NCBI RefSeq assembly: GCF_011299615.1
Contig: NZ_CP049861.1
Location: forward strand, 744,001 to 808,000
Origin: Erysipelothrix sp. HDW6C
GTDB taxonomy: Bacteria > Bacillota_I > Bacilli_A > Erysipelotrichales > Erysipelotrichaceae
Direction: 5' to 3'
Length of the DNA stretch: 64,000 nt
Numbering within the stretch: position 1 is the first letter of the stretch; every line of letters starts with the position of its first letter. Position numbers and translations under genes: made by a program. The notes under the pieces were generated by a model that did not search any database, was not told the DNA's origin, and worked only from the letters and a program-made list of their open reading frames with translations. Below, in pieces: positions 36,770-45,737 of this stretch.

Positions 36770-37234
36770 ATGAAAAAATTACTAACCGTATTGGGTGTTC
36801 TATTTATTCTTGTGGGATGTTCATCAGGAACGAAAGATACAGTTTGCACAACGAAAGATTTCGAAGGTGGTGCAGGGACAATTACACTTGTGAAAAAGAC
36901 AAAAGGTGAAGATACTCTTAAATCTATCGTCGTTGAGGGTGATGTTAGTGATCCTGATGCAAAACTTGGTGTAACCATGATCAACTCATTGTTGTCAGAT
37001 ATTGGTGGTATTGACCTTAAAATAGAAAATGATAAGTTAAGTGCATCTGTTGAATTTGATGCATTAGATACTGCAAAACTAGCGGAATTGTTTGCAATGT
37101 TTGGTGGTGAGTTTGGTTCAGATGATATGCCATCTCAAGCTGAGCTTGACTTAATGATTAAAATGTTCCAAGGACATGACTTTGTTGTTCAAGGTCTTGA
37201 AAGCGAAGGATTTGCTTGCTCAGTAGCGAACTAA
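36770..37234 (+). CDS. small lipoprotein of unknown function
   Basis: A 154-residue lipoprotein with lipobox LVGC (lipid Cys at about residue 18). The mature domain has two further Cys (one at CTTKDF near the start, one in GFACSVAN at the end) that could form a disulfide joining the ends. Sequence resembles small DUF1307/YehR-like lipoproteins in size and layout, but I am not certain. The frame opens upstream at 36701; ATG 36770 follows GGAGG and gives a proper signal peptide. Single-gene unit with terminator. Confidence 0.75.
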   Translation: MKKLLTVLGVLFILVGCSSGTKDTVCTTKDFEGGAGTITLVKKTKGEDTLKSIVVEGDVSDPDAKLGVTMINSLLSDIGGIDLKIENDKLSASVEFDALDTAKLAELFAMFGGEFGSDDMPSQAELDLMIKMFQGHDFVVQGLESEGFACSVAN

Positions 37235-37240
37235 TCAAAG

Positions 37241-37267
37241 AAGAGTAGCCATAACGGCTACTTTTTT
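37241..37267 (+). terminator. terminator of the lipoprotein gene
   Basis: AGTAGCC (37244-37250) and GGCTACT (37256-37262) with 5-base loop and T-run. Confidence 0.85.
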
Positions 37268-37270
37268 GTA

Positions 37271-38026
37271 TTACTGTGTAAGCATCTTATTTAGCCAATC
37301 CAGAAGTGAAGTCTTGATTTCCTCAAAGTATTGGACATCAAGCTCGTGAACTCTGTGAGAACTTGAAACCAGTACTGACTGTGGATTGCCCTGGACGATT
37401 GTACTTGATTCAATATAAGGAACATCAGGATCAAATATGCTATGCCATGCAAATACAGGTGATAATATATCAAGATTTATAGTAGGAAGCGAATTACCAA
37501 GATAGCTAAGCCAAACTCCTGTTTGTCGTGAGTGGACATACAAACTATAGCGTTCGCCCACAGATGCGCTTGTAAGGATTGTAGGGGAAATAAGGTGTTG
37601 CAAAGTGCGTTCTGGGATTTTTGGTAATGCAAGGTAGTGCCTATTGGGTGTCGACATCCAGTCTGTCCGATTGCCACTGTAACCGTAGAAAGAAATGATA
37701 AACTTTGGTTTAAAGAAAGCAGCTAATTGTAGCGCTAAAAATGCTCCTGCAGAACGACCGAAGAAACCATAGGACTGAATATTACCACTCGCTATAACAT
37801 CCGTCAGTGTTTGCTTTAAACTTGCTAGAATACCATCAAACTTCATCTCAGGTGCAAGGGGGTAATCAATGGCGATGATTGTGATAGCCTGATTGTTGAA
37901 GAAAGTGATCACATCTTTGGGTAAATCGTTGCGTGATCCAAAAATTAGACCGCCGCCATGAAAATAGAAAAGTGTGAACTTTGAAGTGGGTGTTGCGTAG
38001 AGTGTTAATGTGTCGCTGTTAATCAT
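37271..38026 (-). CDS. alpha/beta hydrolase, HSL-type esterase
   Basis: A 251-residue esterase-like protein. The oxyanion-hole motif HGGG (about 24-27, in YFHGGGLIFGS) and the nucleophile elbow GRSAG (Ser near residue 93) are typical of the hormone-sensitive-lipase family; an Asp and the His in SSHRVHELD near the C-terminus complete a plausible triad. The open frame reaches TTG 38185, but that would overlap the divergent pucR start; ATG 38026 is preceded by AAGGAAAGAGG on the minus strand and leaves a 150-bp divergent promoter region. Divergence from pucR raises the possibility of shared regulation with the ureide cluster; the substrate is unknown. Confidence 0.75.
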   Translation of the reverse strand: MINSDTLTLYATPTSKFTLFYFHGGGLIFGSRNDLPKDVITFFNNQAITIIAIDYPLAPEMKFDGILASLKQTLTDVIASGNIQSYGFFGRSAGAFLALQLAAFFKPKFIISFYGYSGNRTDWMSTPNRHYLALPKIPERTLQHLISPTILTSASVGERYSLYVHSRQTGVWLSYLGNSLPTINLDILSPVFAWHSIFDPDVPYIESSTIVQGNPQSVLVSSSHRVHELDVQYFEEIKTSLLDWLNKMLTQ

Positions 38027-38147
38027 AGGAATACCTCTTTCCTTAATTATACAAAATAATTGAATCAATGCATTAGACATGGTGGATAAAGAAAACGGAA
38101 ATTGTGTAGGTAATGTGCGCAAATCTTCCAAAAGTTTGGCGTTAAGG

Positions 38148-38153
38148 TATAAT
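38148..38153 (+). promoter_or_regulatory. -10 box of pucR
   Basis: TATAAT, 24 bases before the start codon; the -35 region is weak. A half-site GGATAA (38084-38089, with TTAGAC at the symmetrical position 38073-38078) upstream resembles the palindromes at 39833 and 42641. Confidence 0.45.
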
Positions 38154-38176
38154 AGGTTTATAAAGACAGGTGATTC

Positions 38177-39814
38177 ATGATGCAATACATGGTTAAAGAC
38201 GTACTAAAAGTTCCCGCTCTAAAGTCCGCAGCATTACTATCGGGGAAAGAAGGGATCTACAACGAAGTAACAGATATCATTGTTATGGAAGCACACGATA
38301 TTGAACGGTGGTTGAAACCGGGCCAATTGGTATTAAGCAGTCTATTTTCTCTCAAGGAAAGCACACGTCAAGAGTACGCTGATTTTGTTGCGGAAATGAA
38401 AAAGCGTGGGGCAAGTGGCTTGATCATAAAAATGGGACGGTTTGTGGATGCAATCCCAGCGGGTTTGATAGAAGGGTGCGCGGATCATGATTTGCCACTC
38501 ATTCAAATCAACGAAACAGTACCGTACAGTTCAATAATTCTCGAAGTGATGCAAAACCTAATTAACCAGAAAGCAGATATGCTGGATGTTTATCAAAATG
38601 TGCATCATGAGTTTAAAACACTGGCCATGCGTGAACCAGAAAGCAAAGATGTTTTGGATGTGTTGAAAAAGATTATTGGACGGGATGTCAGTCTTTATGA
38701 TGATGTGAGACAATGCATTGCGACAACGGAACGTGGTGCACTGGATGTTGAGGTGCGTGATGCGCGTGAACTGTTTCGCGAACAGTATATGCATTACGAG
38801 TACTTCCGTGAATTAATTGTGGACGGTGGCGTCATGCAATCGCGTTTGGTCTGCAAGATACCAGGAATGGATGGATCACCTCAGTATTTAGCGATTCGTG
38901 AAGTTGAAACATTTGTCGAAATGATTGATTTTATGGCAATTGAGAATGCCGCAAGTACACTGCAATTTGAAGGAATCAAACAAGTTGCGCTTTCTCGTGA
39001 GAAAGAAAGCCATATGAACGATATTGTTGACCACATAATTAATGGTAAATATAAGGATATCGAAGAACTAAATGAGAATGCACTGCTGTTAAAATTATCA
39101 CTGGATAAAAAGTATCGTGTGGTAACATGGCAACACTTTGAAGGAAAGGTCTCAAGCGGAAATCGCTCGTTTCAAGAACATACTGCATATATGGGATGTA
39201 CAAACGGTATCATTGATTCTATAAAAAGTGTGTGGCCGCGAAATGCATATCGTATCTTCTCCAATCGATTGACGTTTATTGTTGAGGATAATTTCACAAC
39301 GGACCAAGCATTTCGGGATTATGTTGAAGAAACATTAACCAAAGTATTTAAGGAGCACAATCGTGGCAACATCGTGCTGCGCGTTGGAATCAGTGATCAA
39401 GGTAATTTGAGCGATATTCCTCGCCTTGCCGCACAACCGCTTCGTGTTGTGCAAATTTCTGATATGATTCATCAACCATCATTTGTCGTACTTTATAAAG
39501 ACTTGGGTATCTACCGTATCTTGATTGAGTTATCAAAGGAAAATGATTTGAATGATTATGTTTCGGATATTGTGAAGACACTGTATGAACACGACCCTGA
39601 TTATTTTGAGACGGTTCGGGTATTCTTAGATACCAATCAAAACTACAAGCAAACGGCTGATATACTGTTTGTTCACCCAAAGACTGTTCGCTATCGCATT
39701 GAAAAGATAAAGGAACTGACCAAATTGGATTTCGATAATCCTGAAGAGATGCTTCAAATCATGATTGGCATTCGTATTTTCCAGCTCTTGGGACATTCTA
39801 AAACAACCGTCTAA
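38177..39814 (+). CDS. pucR: PucR-family transcriptional regulator
   Basis: A 545-residue regulator of the purine/ureide type. N-terminal PucR domain (about 1-125, VKDVLKVPALKSAALLSGKEG...), a central GGDEF-like fold segment without catalytic motif (about 290-430), and a C-terminal HTH_30 domain (about 480-540) with NQNYKQTADILFVHPKTVRYR. In Bacillus PucR activates purine catabolism in response to ureides. Here it directly precedes a permease, an amidohydrolase and a transcarbamylase operon, so it is probably their activator. A terminator overlapping its stop codon separates it from the next gene. Confidence 0.9.
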   Translation: MMQYMVKDVLKVPALKSAALLSGKEGIYNEVTDIIVMEAHDIERWLKPGQLVLSSLFSLKESTRQEYADFVAEMKKRGASGLIIKMGRFVDAIPAGLIEGCADHDLPLIQINETVPYSSIILEVMQNLINQKADMLDVYQNVHHEFKTLAMREPESKDVLDVLKKIIGRDVSLYDDVRQCIATTERGALDVEVRDARELFREQYMHYEYFRELIVDGGVMQSRLVCKIPGMDGSPQYLAIREVETFVEMIDFMAIENAASTLQFEGIKQVALSREKESHMNDIVDHIINGKYKDIEELNENALLLKLSLDKKYRVVTWQHFEGKVSSGNRSFQEHTAYMGCTNGIIDSIKSVWPRNAYRIFSNRLTFIVEDNFTTDQAFRDYVEETLTKVFKEHNRGNIVLRVGISDQGNLSDIPRLAAQPLRVVQISDMIHQPSFVVLYKDLGIYRILIELSKENDLNDYVSDIVKTLYEHDPDYFETVRVFLDTNQNYKQTADILFVHPKTVRYRIEKIKELTKLDFDNPEEMLQIMIGIRIFQLLGHSKTTV

Positions 39815-39826
39815 GGTTGTTTTTTC
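39801..39826 (+). terminator. terminator overlapping the pucR stop
   Basis: AAACAACC (39801-39808) and GGTTGTTT (39815-39822) with a 6-base loop containing the TAA, followed by T. Confidence 0.8.
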
Positions 39827-39830
39827 TTTC

Positions 39831-39851
39831 TTTTATCCACAATGGATAAAA
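39831..39851. promoter_or_regulatory. palindromic operator candidate upstream of the permease operon
   Basis: TTTTATCC (39831-39838) and GGATAAAA (39844-39851) around ACAAT: a perfect 8-bp-arm palindrome. The core TTATCC-N5-GGATAA recurs at 42641-42657 before allF, suggesting a binding site for a common regulator, most simply PucR. Confidence 0.6.
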
Positions 39852-39967
39852 GAGGATGTTTTTTTGCCTTATTTGGGACAAGTAATCGGTTACACCCTGA
39901 TATAGAATAAAACTACAGAACAGATACGTTAGTTTCTGTAATGATTTCATAACAAGGAGGAGAAATC

Positions 39968-41320
39968 ATGAAAAAAAGAGGGAAGAAGCTCATTCTTATT
40001 CTGACGCTTGTCTTTGGTTTGTTAACCATAGCAACACAGAGCATCATGGCTTTGGAGATTAGTGAGATTGTTGCACCAACAGGCTTCAAGGCTGTTATGG
40101 TCATCATTCCACTAATTCTAGTATTGGTATTGCTATTTCTAAAAGTTGATATGGTCTTGGCGGGTGCAATCGCTGCGGGTATCGCGATGATCATTGGTGG
40201 TGTATCACTTGCTGAAATGAACAAAGAGGTGTTGGGAGCAATTCCAACAATGCTTACAATCACGGTTCCTATCATTAACTCCGCGATTGCGATGGCAGTA
40301 TTTAAGGCAGGAAGTTATACAGCTGCCCTAGAGCTTGTCAACCGAGCTACAAAAGGAAAAGTAGAATATGTATCTGCGTTTCTTGTCATTCTTGTTGCAG
40401 CAGCAACCTATATGTCCGGTATCGGTGGTGGTAGTGCAATGGTTATTGCTCCACTAGCATTTGCTGCAGTAGGTGCGATTCCGGAGTTAATTGCCGGTAT
40501 GTCGATTGCAGCTGCGGTATCGTTTACAACATCACCTGCTTCGCTTGAAACAAGCATTACTTCACAATTGGGTGGATTTGAAGCAGCAACATATGTTGAT
40601 GCAATGCGTCCATTCTGGTTGTTCTTCTTGATTCTTGCGATTGGTATTGCATTCGTTGGTGTTAAACGTCGTAAGTTGGGATTCAAACAATCTGAGAATA
40701 AAGAATATGCAGATATGTCAAATGGGAAACTCTTTAAATATACCATTCCTGCAATCTATCTCTTATTCTCTGTAATCTTTGGACCCCTAATCAGCAAGGT
40801 GTTCTTCTCGCCGATTGTTTATATGATTGTTACAGTATTGCTCATTGTTGTATGTACAGGCTTGGATATTAATAAAGCCTTCTCATCAATGATTGAAGGG
40901 TCAAATTACATTCTGACACGCTTGTTTCAAGTAGGGATTTTCTTAGGATTCATTAACGTTATCGCAAGCACAGGTACCTTTGCAGTTATCGCAAACGTTG
41001 CATCGGCAGCACCGACAGCAATTGTGGTTCCTGTTGCAGTCTTAACGGGAATTCTTATTGGTGTTCCTGCAGGGGCGTATGTCGGCTCCATATTGACGCT
41101 TGTCTTGCCAATTGGTATTGCCCTTGGATTTACACCAATTCAACTAGGGTTTATCACCATGGGCGTTGGATTAGGAAGTCAAATGAGTTTCGTTAATATT
41201 ACCATGCAGGCACTTTCGTCAGGATTCCAAATCCCTATTCTACAAGTCGTTAAGGGAAATATTAAGTGGTTATCACTTGCGAGTGTCTTGTTGGTTGTTG
41301 CATCATTTATTTTTGCTTAA
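39968..41320 (+). CDS. IT-superfamily permease, presumed ureide/carbamoyl-compound importer
   Basis: A 450-residue integral membrane protein with about 11-12 hydrophobic segments, including the gly-rich loop SGIGGGSAMVIAPLAFAA and a hairpin-like FTTSPASLETSI, resembling ion-transporter-superfamily permeases (GntP/DctM/C4-dicarboxylate-like). The N-terminus has a basic start and a hydrophobic segment that may be the first helix. It is cotranscribed with the amidohydrolase and regulated with the transcarbamylase operon, so import of the pathway substrate (an anionic ureide?) is the likely role; substrate is inference only. AAGGAGGAG precedes ATG 39968. Confidence 0.8.
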   Translation: MKKRGKKLILILTLVFGLLTIATQSIMALEISEIVAPTGFKAVMVIIPLILVLVLLFLKVDMVLAGAIAAGIAMIIGGVSLAEMNKEVLGAIPTMLTITVPIINSAIAMAVFKAGSYTAALELVNRATKGKVEYVSAFLVILVAAATYMSGIGGGSAMVIAPLAFAAVGAIPELIAGMSIAAAVSFTTSPASLETSITSQLGGFEAATYVDAMRPFWLFFLILAIGIAFVGVKRRKLGFKQSENKEYADMSNGKLFKYTIPAIYLLFSVIFGPLISKVFFSPIVYMIVTVLLIVVCTGLDINKAFSSMIEGSNYILTRLFQVGIFLGFINVIASTGTFAVIANVASAAPTAIVVPVAVLTGILIGVPAGAYVGSILTLVLPIGIALGFTPIQLGFITMGVGLGSQMSFVNITMQALSSGFQIPILQVVKGNIKWLSLASVLLVVASFIFA

Positions 41321-41344
41321 AGGTAAACATAGGAGGAACGTATT

Positions 41345-42574
41345 ATGGATTTACTATTTAAAAATGTTCGTATTGATGAAGCAGGTGCGTTAAAAGATGT
41401 TGCTGTCAAAGATGGTAAGATTGTTGCCATTGAGGATCACGTAGATGGCGATGTTAAACGCACGATTGAAGGAAACGGTCGTGTATTGGTACCAGGTCTT
41501 GTTGAAAGTCACATTCATTTGGATAAAGCTTTAATTGCGAATCGCAAGCCAAATCTATCAGGAACGCTCAAAGAGGCAATCGAAGTTACGGCATCATTGA
41601 AGCCTACGTTCTCAGCTGAAGATATTTATGAACGTGCTACCAAAGCATTGAAAGAATTGATATTACCGAATGGCGTCACATTTATGCGTACACATGCTGA
41701 ATTTGATCCATCACAAGGATTTACTGGTTTTGATGTTATTATGAAAATCAAAGAAGAGTTCAAAGACTACATTGACATTCAAGTTGTCGCCTTTCCACAA
41801 GAAGGAATCTTTAAAGCACCTGGAACAGAGGAAATGATGGTTGAAGCCATGGAACGTGGAGCAGACGTTGTAGGTGCGGTTCCTTATAATGACCGTGATG
41901 CAATTGAACATATTGATTATGTGTTTGAACTTGCGCAACGCTTTAATAAGCCCATCGATCTTCACCAAGATTTTGCCGATAATGCCGATAAAATATCAAT
42001 TGATTACCTTGCAAAGAAAACAATTGAAACGGGGTATCAAGGTCGTGTTTCCGTAGGGCACTTAACTGCAATTGCTGCATTGCCACCCGAAGAGTTACAA
42101 CCGATTTTGGAACTAATGGCAGAAGCGGATATCAGTGTAATGGCTCTGCCTGCAACTGATCTTCACTTGGGTGCACGTAATGATACATACAATGTGCGCC
42201 GTACTGTCACACCAATTCGCAAACTCCGTGATGCGGGAGTCAACGTATGTATTGCAACAAATAACATTCGTAATGCCTTTACACCATATGGTACAGGGGA
42301 TATTGTTCAAACAGCGATGCTTGCAATCCCAGTAGCTCACCTTGGTGGTGCTGCGGACTTACCAACAGTATTGCCAATGATCACAACAAATCCTGCACGT
42401 GCCTTAGGCTTAGATGGTTATGGAATTGTAGTCGGAAATAATGCTGATATGGTTCTTTTGGATACAACATCGTATGGTGATGCCATCATTGACTTACCAA
42501 TCAAGTCGGTGGTAGTGAAATCAGGACGAGTTACAGTCGAAAATTCAAAAACGACGCAGTTTGGGATTCAATAA
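41345..42574 (+). CDS. amidohydrolase of the cytosine-deaminase-like group with altered active site
   Basis: A 409-residue TIM-barrel amidohydrolase. Metal ligands seen: HIHLDK (His56, His58), His207 in DLHQDF and His239 in GHLTAI. Two usual residues differ: at the place where cytosine deaminase has the catalytic Glu of HCDE the sequence is HQDF (Phe210), and the late metal-binding Asp of a TDN-type motif is Asn (ATNN, 304-307). It therefore is unlikely to be an ordinary cytosine deaminase. Lying 24 bases after the permease gene and before the transcarbamylase operon, it may open a ring to make the ureido substrate. AGGAGGAACG upstream of the ATG. Confidence 0.8.
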   Translation: MDLLFKNVRIDEAGALKDVAVKDGKIVAIEDHVDGDVKRTIEGNGRVLVPGLVESHIHLDKALIANRKPNLSGTLKEAIEVTASLKPTFSAEDIYERATKALKELILPNGVTFMRTHAEFDPSQGFTGFDVIMKIKEEFKDYIDIQVVAFPQEGIFKAPGTEEMMVEAMERGADVVGAVPYNDRDAIEHIDYVFELAQRFNKPIDLHQDFADNADKISIDYLAKKTIETGYQGRVSVGHLTAIAALPPEELQPILELMAEADISVMALPATDLHLGARNDTYNVRRTVTPIRKLRDAGVNVCIATNNIRNAFTPYGTGDIVQTAMLAIPVAHLGGAADLPTVLPMITTNPARALGLDGYGIVVGNNADMVLLDTTSYGDAIIDLPIKSVVVKSGRVTVENSKTTQFGIQ

Positions 42575-42577
42575 TGC

Positions 42578-42600
42578 AAAGGCGCACTGCGCCTTTTATT
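42578..42600 (+). terminator. terminator of the permease-amidohydrolase operon
   Basis: AAAGGCGC (42578-42585) and GCGCCTTT (42589-42596) with loop ACT and T-rich tail. Confidence 0.8.
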
Positions 42601-42640
42601 ATCCAATAATTCGGTAAATGACTAATAAATGAGGACTTCT

Positions 42641-42657
42641 TTATCCGTTAAGGATAA
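42641..42657. promoter_or_regulatory. palindromic operator candidate upstream of allF
   Basis: TTATCC-GTTAA-GGATAA; same arms and spacing as the site at 39833-39849. A further TTATCC half-site lies exactly 42 bp upstream (42599-42604), about four helical turns. A TATGAT -10-like box at 42680-42685 would put the palindrome centre near -43, a typical activator position. Confidence 0.6.
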
Positions 42658-42715
42658 TGACCCACATGATTACATGGACTATGATTGATTCGAGGAAGCA
42701 GAAAGGATACAGAGT

Positions 42716-44467
42716 ATGATAAAAACAATTATAAAAAAGAACGCATATAAAGATTCCGTGGTCTTAATGTTGTTAACAAATGAAATTGCTTCATTGGATG
42801 GTGTAAATCGCGTTTCCATTATGATGGCAACAGCGGCGAACAAAGACATTTTTGCACAAGCAGATTTACTAACAGATGAAGTCACCACCGCAGCGGCAGA
42901 TGATATCGCAATCGTGATGGATGTCACATCTGATGATGTGGTTGATGGTGTTATGGAGGCGATTGAAGCATTCCTTAACAAGAGTGATAAAAAAGATGCT
43001 GACCAAGGTGCGATGACAGTGAGAAACTGGGATAAGGCGATTGAAGCAATGCCTGATGCTAATCTTGCAGTATTCTCAATTCCAGGAATCTATGCCGCAG
43101 AAGAGGCGGATACTGCACTGGACAAAGGATTGAATGTATTTCTATTTAGTGACAATGTCACCTTAGAAGATGAGATTCGTCTCAAAAAGAAGGCGCGTGA
43201 TTTGGACTTACTTGTAATGGGTCCGGATTGTGGTACGGGCATAGTAGCCGGTGTCCCGATTGCGTTTACAAACAAAGTAAATGATGGCTCAATTGGCGTT
43301 GTAGGGGCATCTGGAACTGGAATACAGGAAGTTACGACGTTAATTGATAAAGCTGGTCAAGGGATTACGAGCGCTCTTGGAACGGGTGGACGCGATCTGA
43401 ATGCTGGCGTTGGTGGAATCACGATGCTTGATAGTATTCATCACTTGCAAGCACAACAGGATACGAAGGTAATTCTCGTTGTTTCAAAACCACCTGCTAA
43501 AGAAGTTAAAGAAACGATTGAAGCTTATTTAAGAACGTTGGATAAACCAGTAGTCACACTCTTCCTGGGAGAAAAACCAGAAGATCATGAAACAAATATT
43601 TATCGTGCTTACACATTGGAAGAGGCAGCACTAGCAGCAGTTGCACTTGTTGAAGGAAAAGATCCTCACACTTTGAATCTTAACCGTCAGCCTGAACAAG
43701 CTGTATCAGGAATTCAAGGCAAAGTAATCAAAGCCTACTACTCGGGTGGTACCTTGGCATCTGAAGCAGCAATGCTTGTTAACGATGCGCTACAATTGCC
43801 CAAAGAAGGGAAACAACCCCATGGGTTTATGCTAAACCATGATGGCTTTGAGATTATTGACTTGGGCGATGATGAATATACACAAGGACGTCCGCATCCA
43901 ATGATTGATCCAAGCAAACGGATTGAACTTATGAAGTCGGCTGCCTCTGATCCACGAACAGGTGTTGTCTTATTTGATGTAGTCTTAGGCTATGGATCAC
44001 ATGCTGATATGGCAGGGTCACTCGCCCCAACAATCGTTGAATTAATGCAAGAAAATAGAGATTTAAAATTTGTTGCAACGGTTTGTGGAACAAAACAAGA
44101 TCCTCAGGATTTGGGAGCACAAATTCAAATACTTGAAGATATCGGTGTGTTTGTTGCGAAAAGTAACGCCCATGCTGTACTCACAGCACTTCAGTATCTT
44201 GGACACAATGTTATTTATGAACAAAGACCCATTCATGAGCAAGGGACCGGCGTGGTTCCGGAATTAAAAATGTCCGCAAAAATAAGCGAATTAATAACCG
44301 CAAAACCACGCATTATAAATGTTGGATTGCAAAGCTTTGCAGACAATCTTCAGGATGCTGGGGCAACGGTGGTTCAATTTGATTGGCGTCCACTTGCAGG
44401 TGGCGATGCAACACTCATTAAAGCATTGAAATATCTTGATAATTATAAATTTACGAAAGGGGCCTAA
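42716..44467 (+). CDS. allF: FdrA/AllF-type transcarbamylase subunit
   Basis: A 583-residue protein of the FdrA family (succinyl-CoA-synthetase-like fold; E. coli FdrA is about 555). In E. coli FdrA, YlbE and YlbF together were shown to form oxamic transcarbamylase (AllFGH), converting oxalurate plus phosphate to oxamate and carbamoyl phosphate at the end of allantoin fermentation. Visible features: a Rossmann-like nucleotide/phosphate region (GPDCGTGIVAG, GVVGASGTGIQEV) and SALGTGGRDLNAGVGG typical of the ligase-CoA fold. First gene of the allFGHK-type operon; 3 bases separate it from allG. The real substrate here may differ because the allantoin pathway genes are absent. Confidence 0.88.
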   Translation: MIKTIIKKNAYKDSVVLMLLTNEIASLDGVNRVSIMMATAANKDIFAQADLLTDEVTTAAADDIAIVMDVTSDDVVDGVMEAIEAFLNKSDKKDADQGAMTVRNWDKAIEAMPDANLAVFSIPGIYAAEEADTALDKGLNVFLFSDNVTLEDEIRLKKKARDLDLLVMGPDCGTGIVAGVPIAFTNKVNDGSIGVVGASGTGIQEVTTLIDKAGQGITSALGTGGRDLNAGVGGITMLDSIHHLQAQQDTKVILVVSKPPAKEVKETIEAYLRTLDKPVVTLFLGEKPEDHETNIYRAYTLEEAALAAVALVEGKDPHTLNLNRQPEQAVSGIQGKVIKAYYSGGTLASEAAMLVNDALQLPKEGKQPHGFMLNHDGFEIIDLGDDEYTQGRPHPMIDPSKRIELMKSAASDPRTGVVLFDVVLGYGSHADMAGSLAPTIVELMQENRDLKFVATVCGTKQDPQDLGAQIQILEDIGVFVAKSNAHAVLTALQYLGHNVIYEQRPIHEQGTGVVPELKMSAKISELITAKPRIINVGLQSFADNLQDAGATVVQFDWRPLAGGDATLIKALKYLDNYKFTKGA

Positions 44468-44470
44468 ATC

Positions 44471-45736
44471 ATGACATTTAGAACAATTGAAGATGCAAAC
44501 CAAGCTGTAATTGATCGCATTAAAGCAGGAAGTCCAATTCTTGTTGATGTCGTCCCAGCAAAATCTGTTATCAGTGAATTGAATGGGAAGGTACTTCTTC
44601 ATGCTGGGCCGCCAATCTTATGGGAAAACATGCCAGATCCAATGCAAGGGTCTTGTGTTGGTGCCGTATTATTCGAACAATGGGCAAGCACAGAAGATGA
44701 AGCAAGACAAATGTTGTCCGAGGGGAAGATTGCATTTATACCGTGTCATCATGTAAATGCAGTAGGACCAATGGGTGGTATTACTTCGGCAAATATGCCT
44801 GTACTTGTTGTTGAAGATCGTGTTCACAATACGGTTGCCTATTGTCAAATGAATGAGGGCATTGGTGCAGTACTTCGATTTGGTGCTTACTCACAAGAAG
44901 TTATCACCCGACTCGAATGGATGCGCGATACGCTTGGACCCGTACTTGGAAAAGCAATTCGAGCTATGGATGAAGGGTTAAGTATCAATCCAATGGTTGC
45001 CCGTGCTATTGCAATGGGCGATGAGTTTCATCAACGAAATATTGCGGCATCACTTATTTTCTTAAAAGAAGTTACGCCAATTATCGCACGCTTGAAGGAT
45101 ATCAGCGATGCAGAACGAACAGAAGTTTTACAATTTCTTGCTGATACAGATCAATTCTTTCTTAACATCATGATGGCTTCTGCGAAAGCAGTCATGGATG
45201 GCGCACGTCAAATCAAAGAAGGAACCATAGTCACAGCGATGTGTCGTAATGGAGAAAACTTTGGAATTCGTATTGCTGGGATGGGTGATGAATGGTTTGT
45301 AGCTCCCGTAAATACGCCACAAGGTCTTTACTTCACAGGATATACCGGTGATGATGCAAGTCCTGATATGGGTGACAGTGCAATTACTGAAACGTTCGGA
45401 GTTGGAGGGATGGCGATGATTGCTGCTCCAGCCGTTACACGTTTCGTTGGAACGGGTGGCTTTGATGATGCGCTGCGAATTTCCAATGAAATGGATGAGA
45501 TTGTCATGGACCACAATCCAAACTTTATCATCCCAACATGGAATTTCAAGGGTACACACCTGGGCATTGATGCTCGCAAAGTCGTAGCAACAGGGATCAC
45601 CCCGGTTATTAATACAGGTATTGCCAATAAAAAAGCAGGCCGTGGTCAAATTGGTGCAGGGACGGTACACCCACCTGTAGCTTGTTTTGAAAAAGCCATT
45701 GCTGCTTACGCTAAAAAACTTGGAATGGAAGGATAA
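44471..45736 (+). CDS. allG: YlbE/AllG-type transcarbamylase subunit (DUF1116)
   Basis: A 421-residue DUF1116 protein, same length as E. coli YlbE (about 419), the second subunit of AllFGH oxamic transcarbamylase. Characteristic segments: PILWENMPDPMQGSCVGA, HHVNAVGPMGGITSANMPV, RNGENFGIRIAGMGD and the C-terminal GAGTVHPPVACF. The Gly/Asn-rich motifs are likely to bind the carbamoyl group or phosphate. The gene begins 3 bases after allF with AAAGGGGCC upstream, and is followed by allH across 1 base. Confidence 0.9.
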   Translation: MTFRTIEDANQAVIDRIKAGSPILVDVVPAKSVISELNGKVLLHAGPPILWENMPDPMQGSCVGAVLFEQWASTEDEARQMLSEGKIAFIPCHHVNAVGPMGGITSANMPVLVVEDRVHNTVAYCQMNEGIGAVLRFGAYSQEVITRLEWMRDTLGPVLGKAIRAMDEGLSINPMVARAIAMGDEFHQRNIAASLIFLKEVTPIIARLKDISDAERTEVLQFLADTDQFFLNIMMASAKAVMDGARQIKEGTIVTAMCRNGENFGIRIAGMGDEWFVAPVNTPQGLYFTGYTGDDASPDMGDSAITETFGVGGMAMIAAPAVTRFVGTGGFDDALRISNEMDEIVMDHNPNFIIPTWNFKGTHLGIDARKVVATGITPVINTGIANKKAGRGQIGAGTVHPPVACFEKAIAAYAKKLGMEG

Positions 45737-45737
45737 T

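Noticed and set aside
29893-36770. Active integrative element with att sites at tRNA-Phe
   Set aside because: No integrase, relaxase or obvious repeat of the tRNA 3' end was found; only a degraded or old insertion remains possible.
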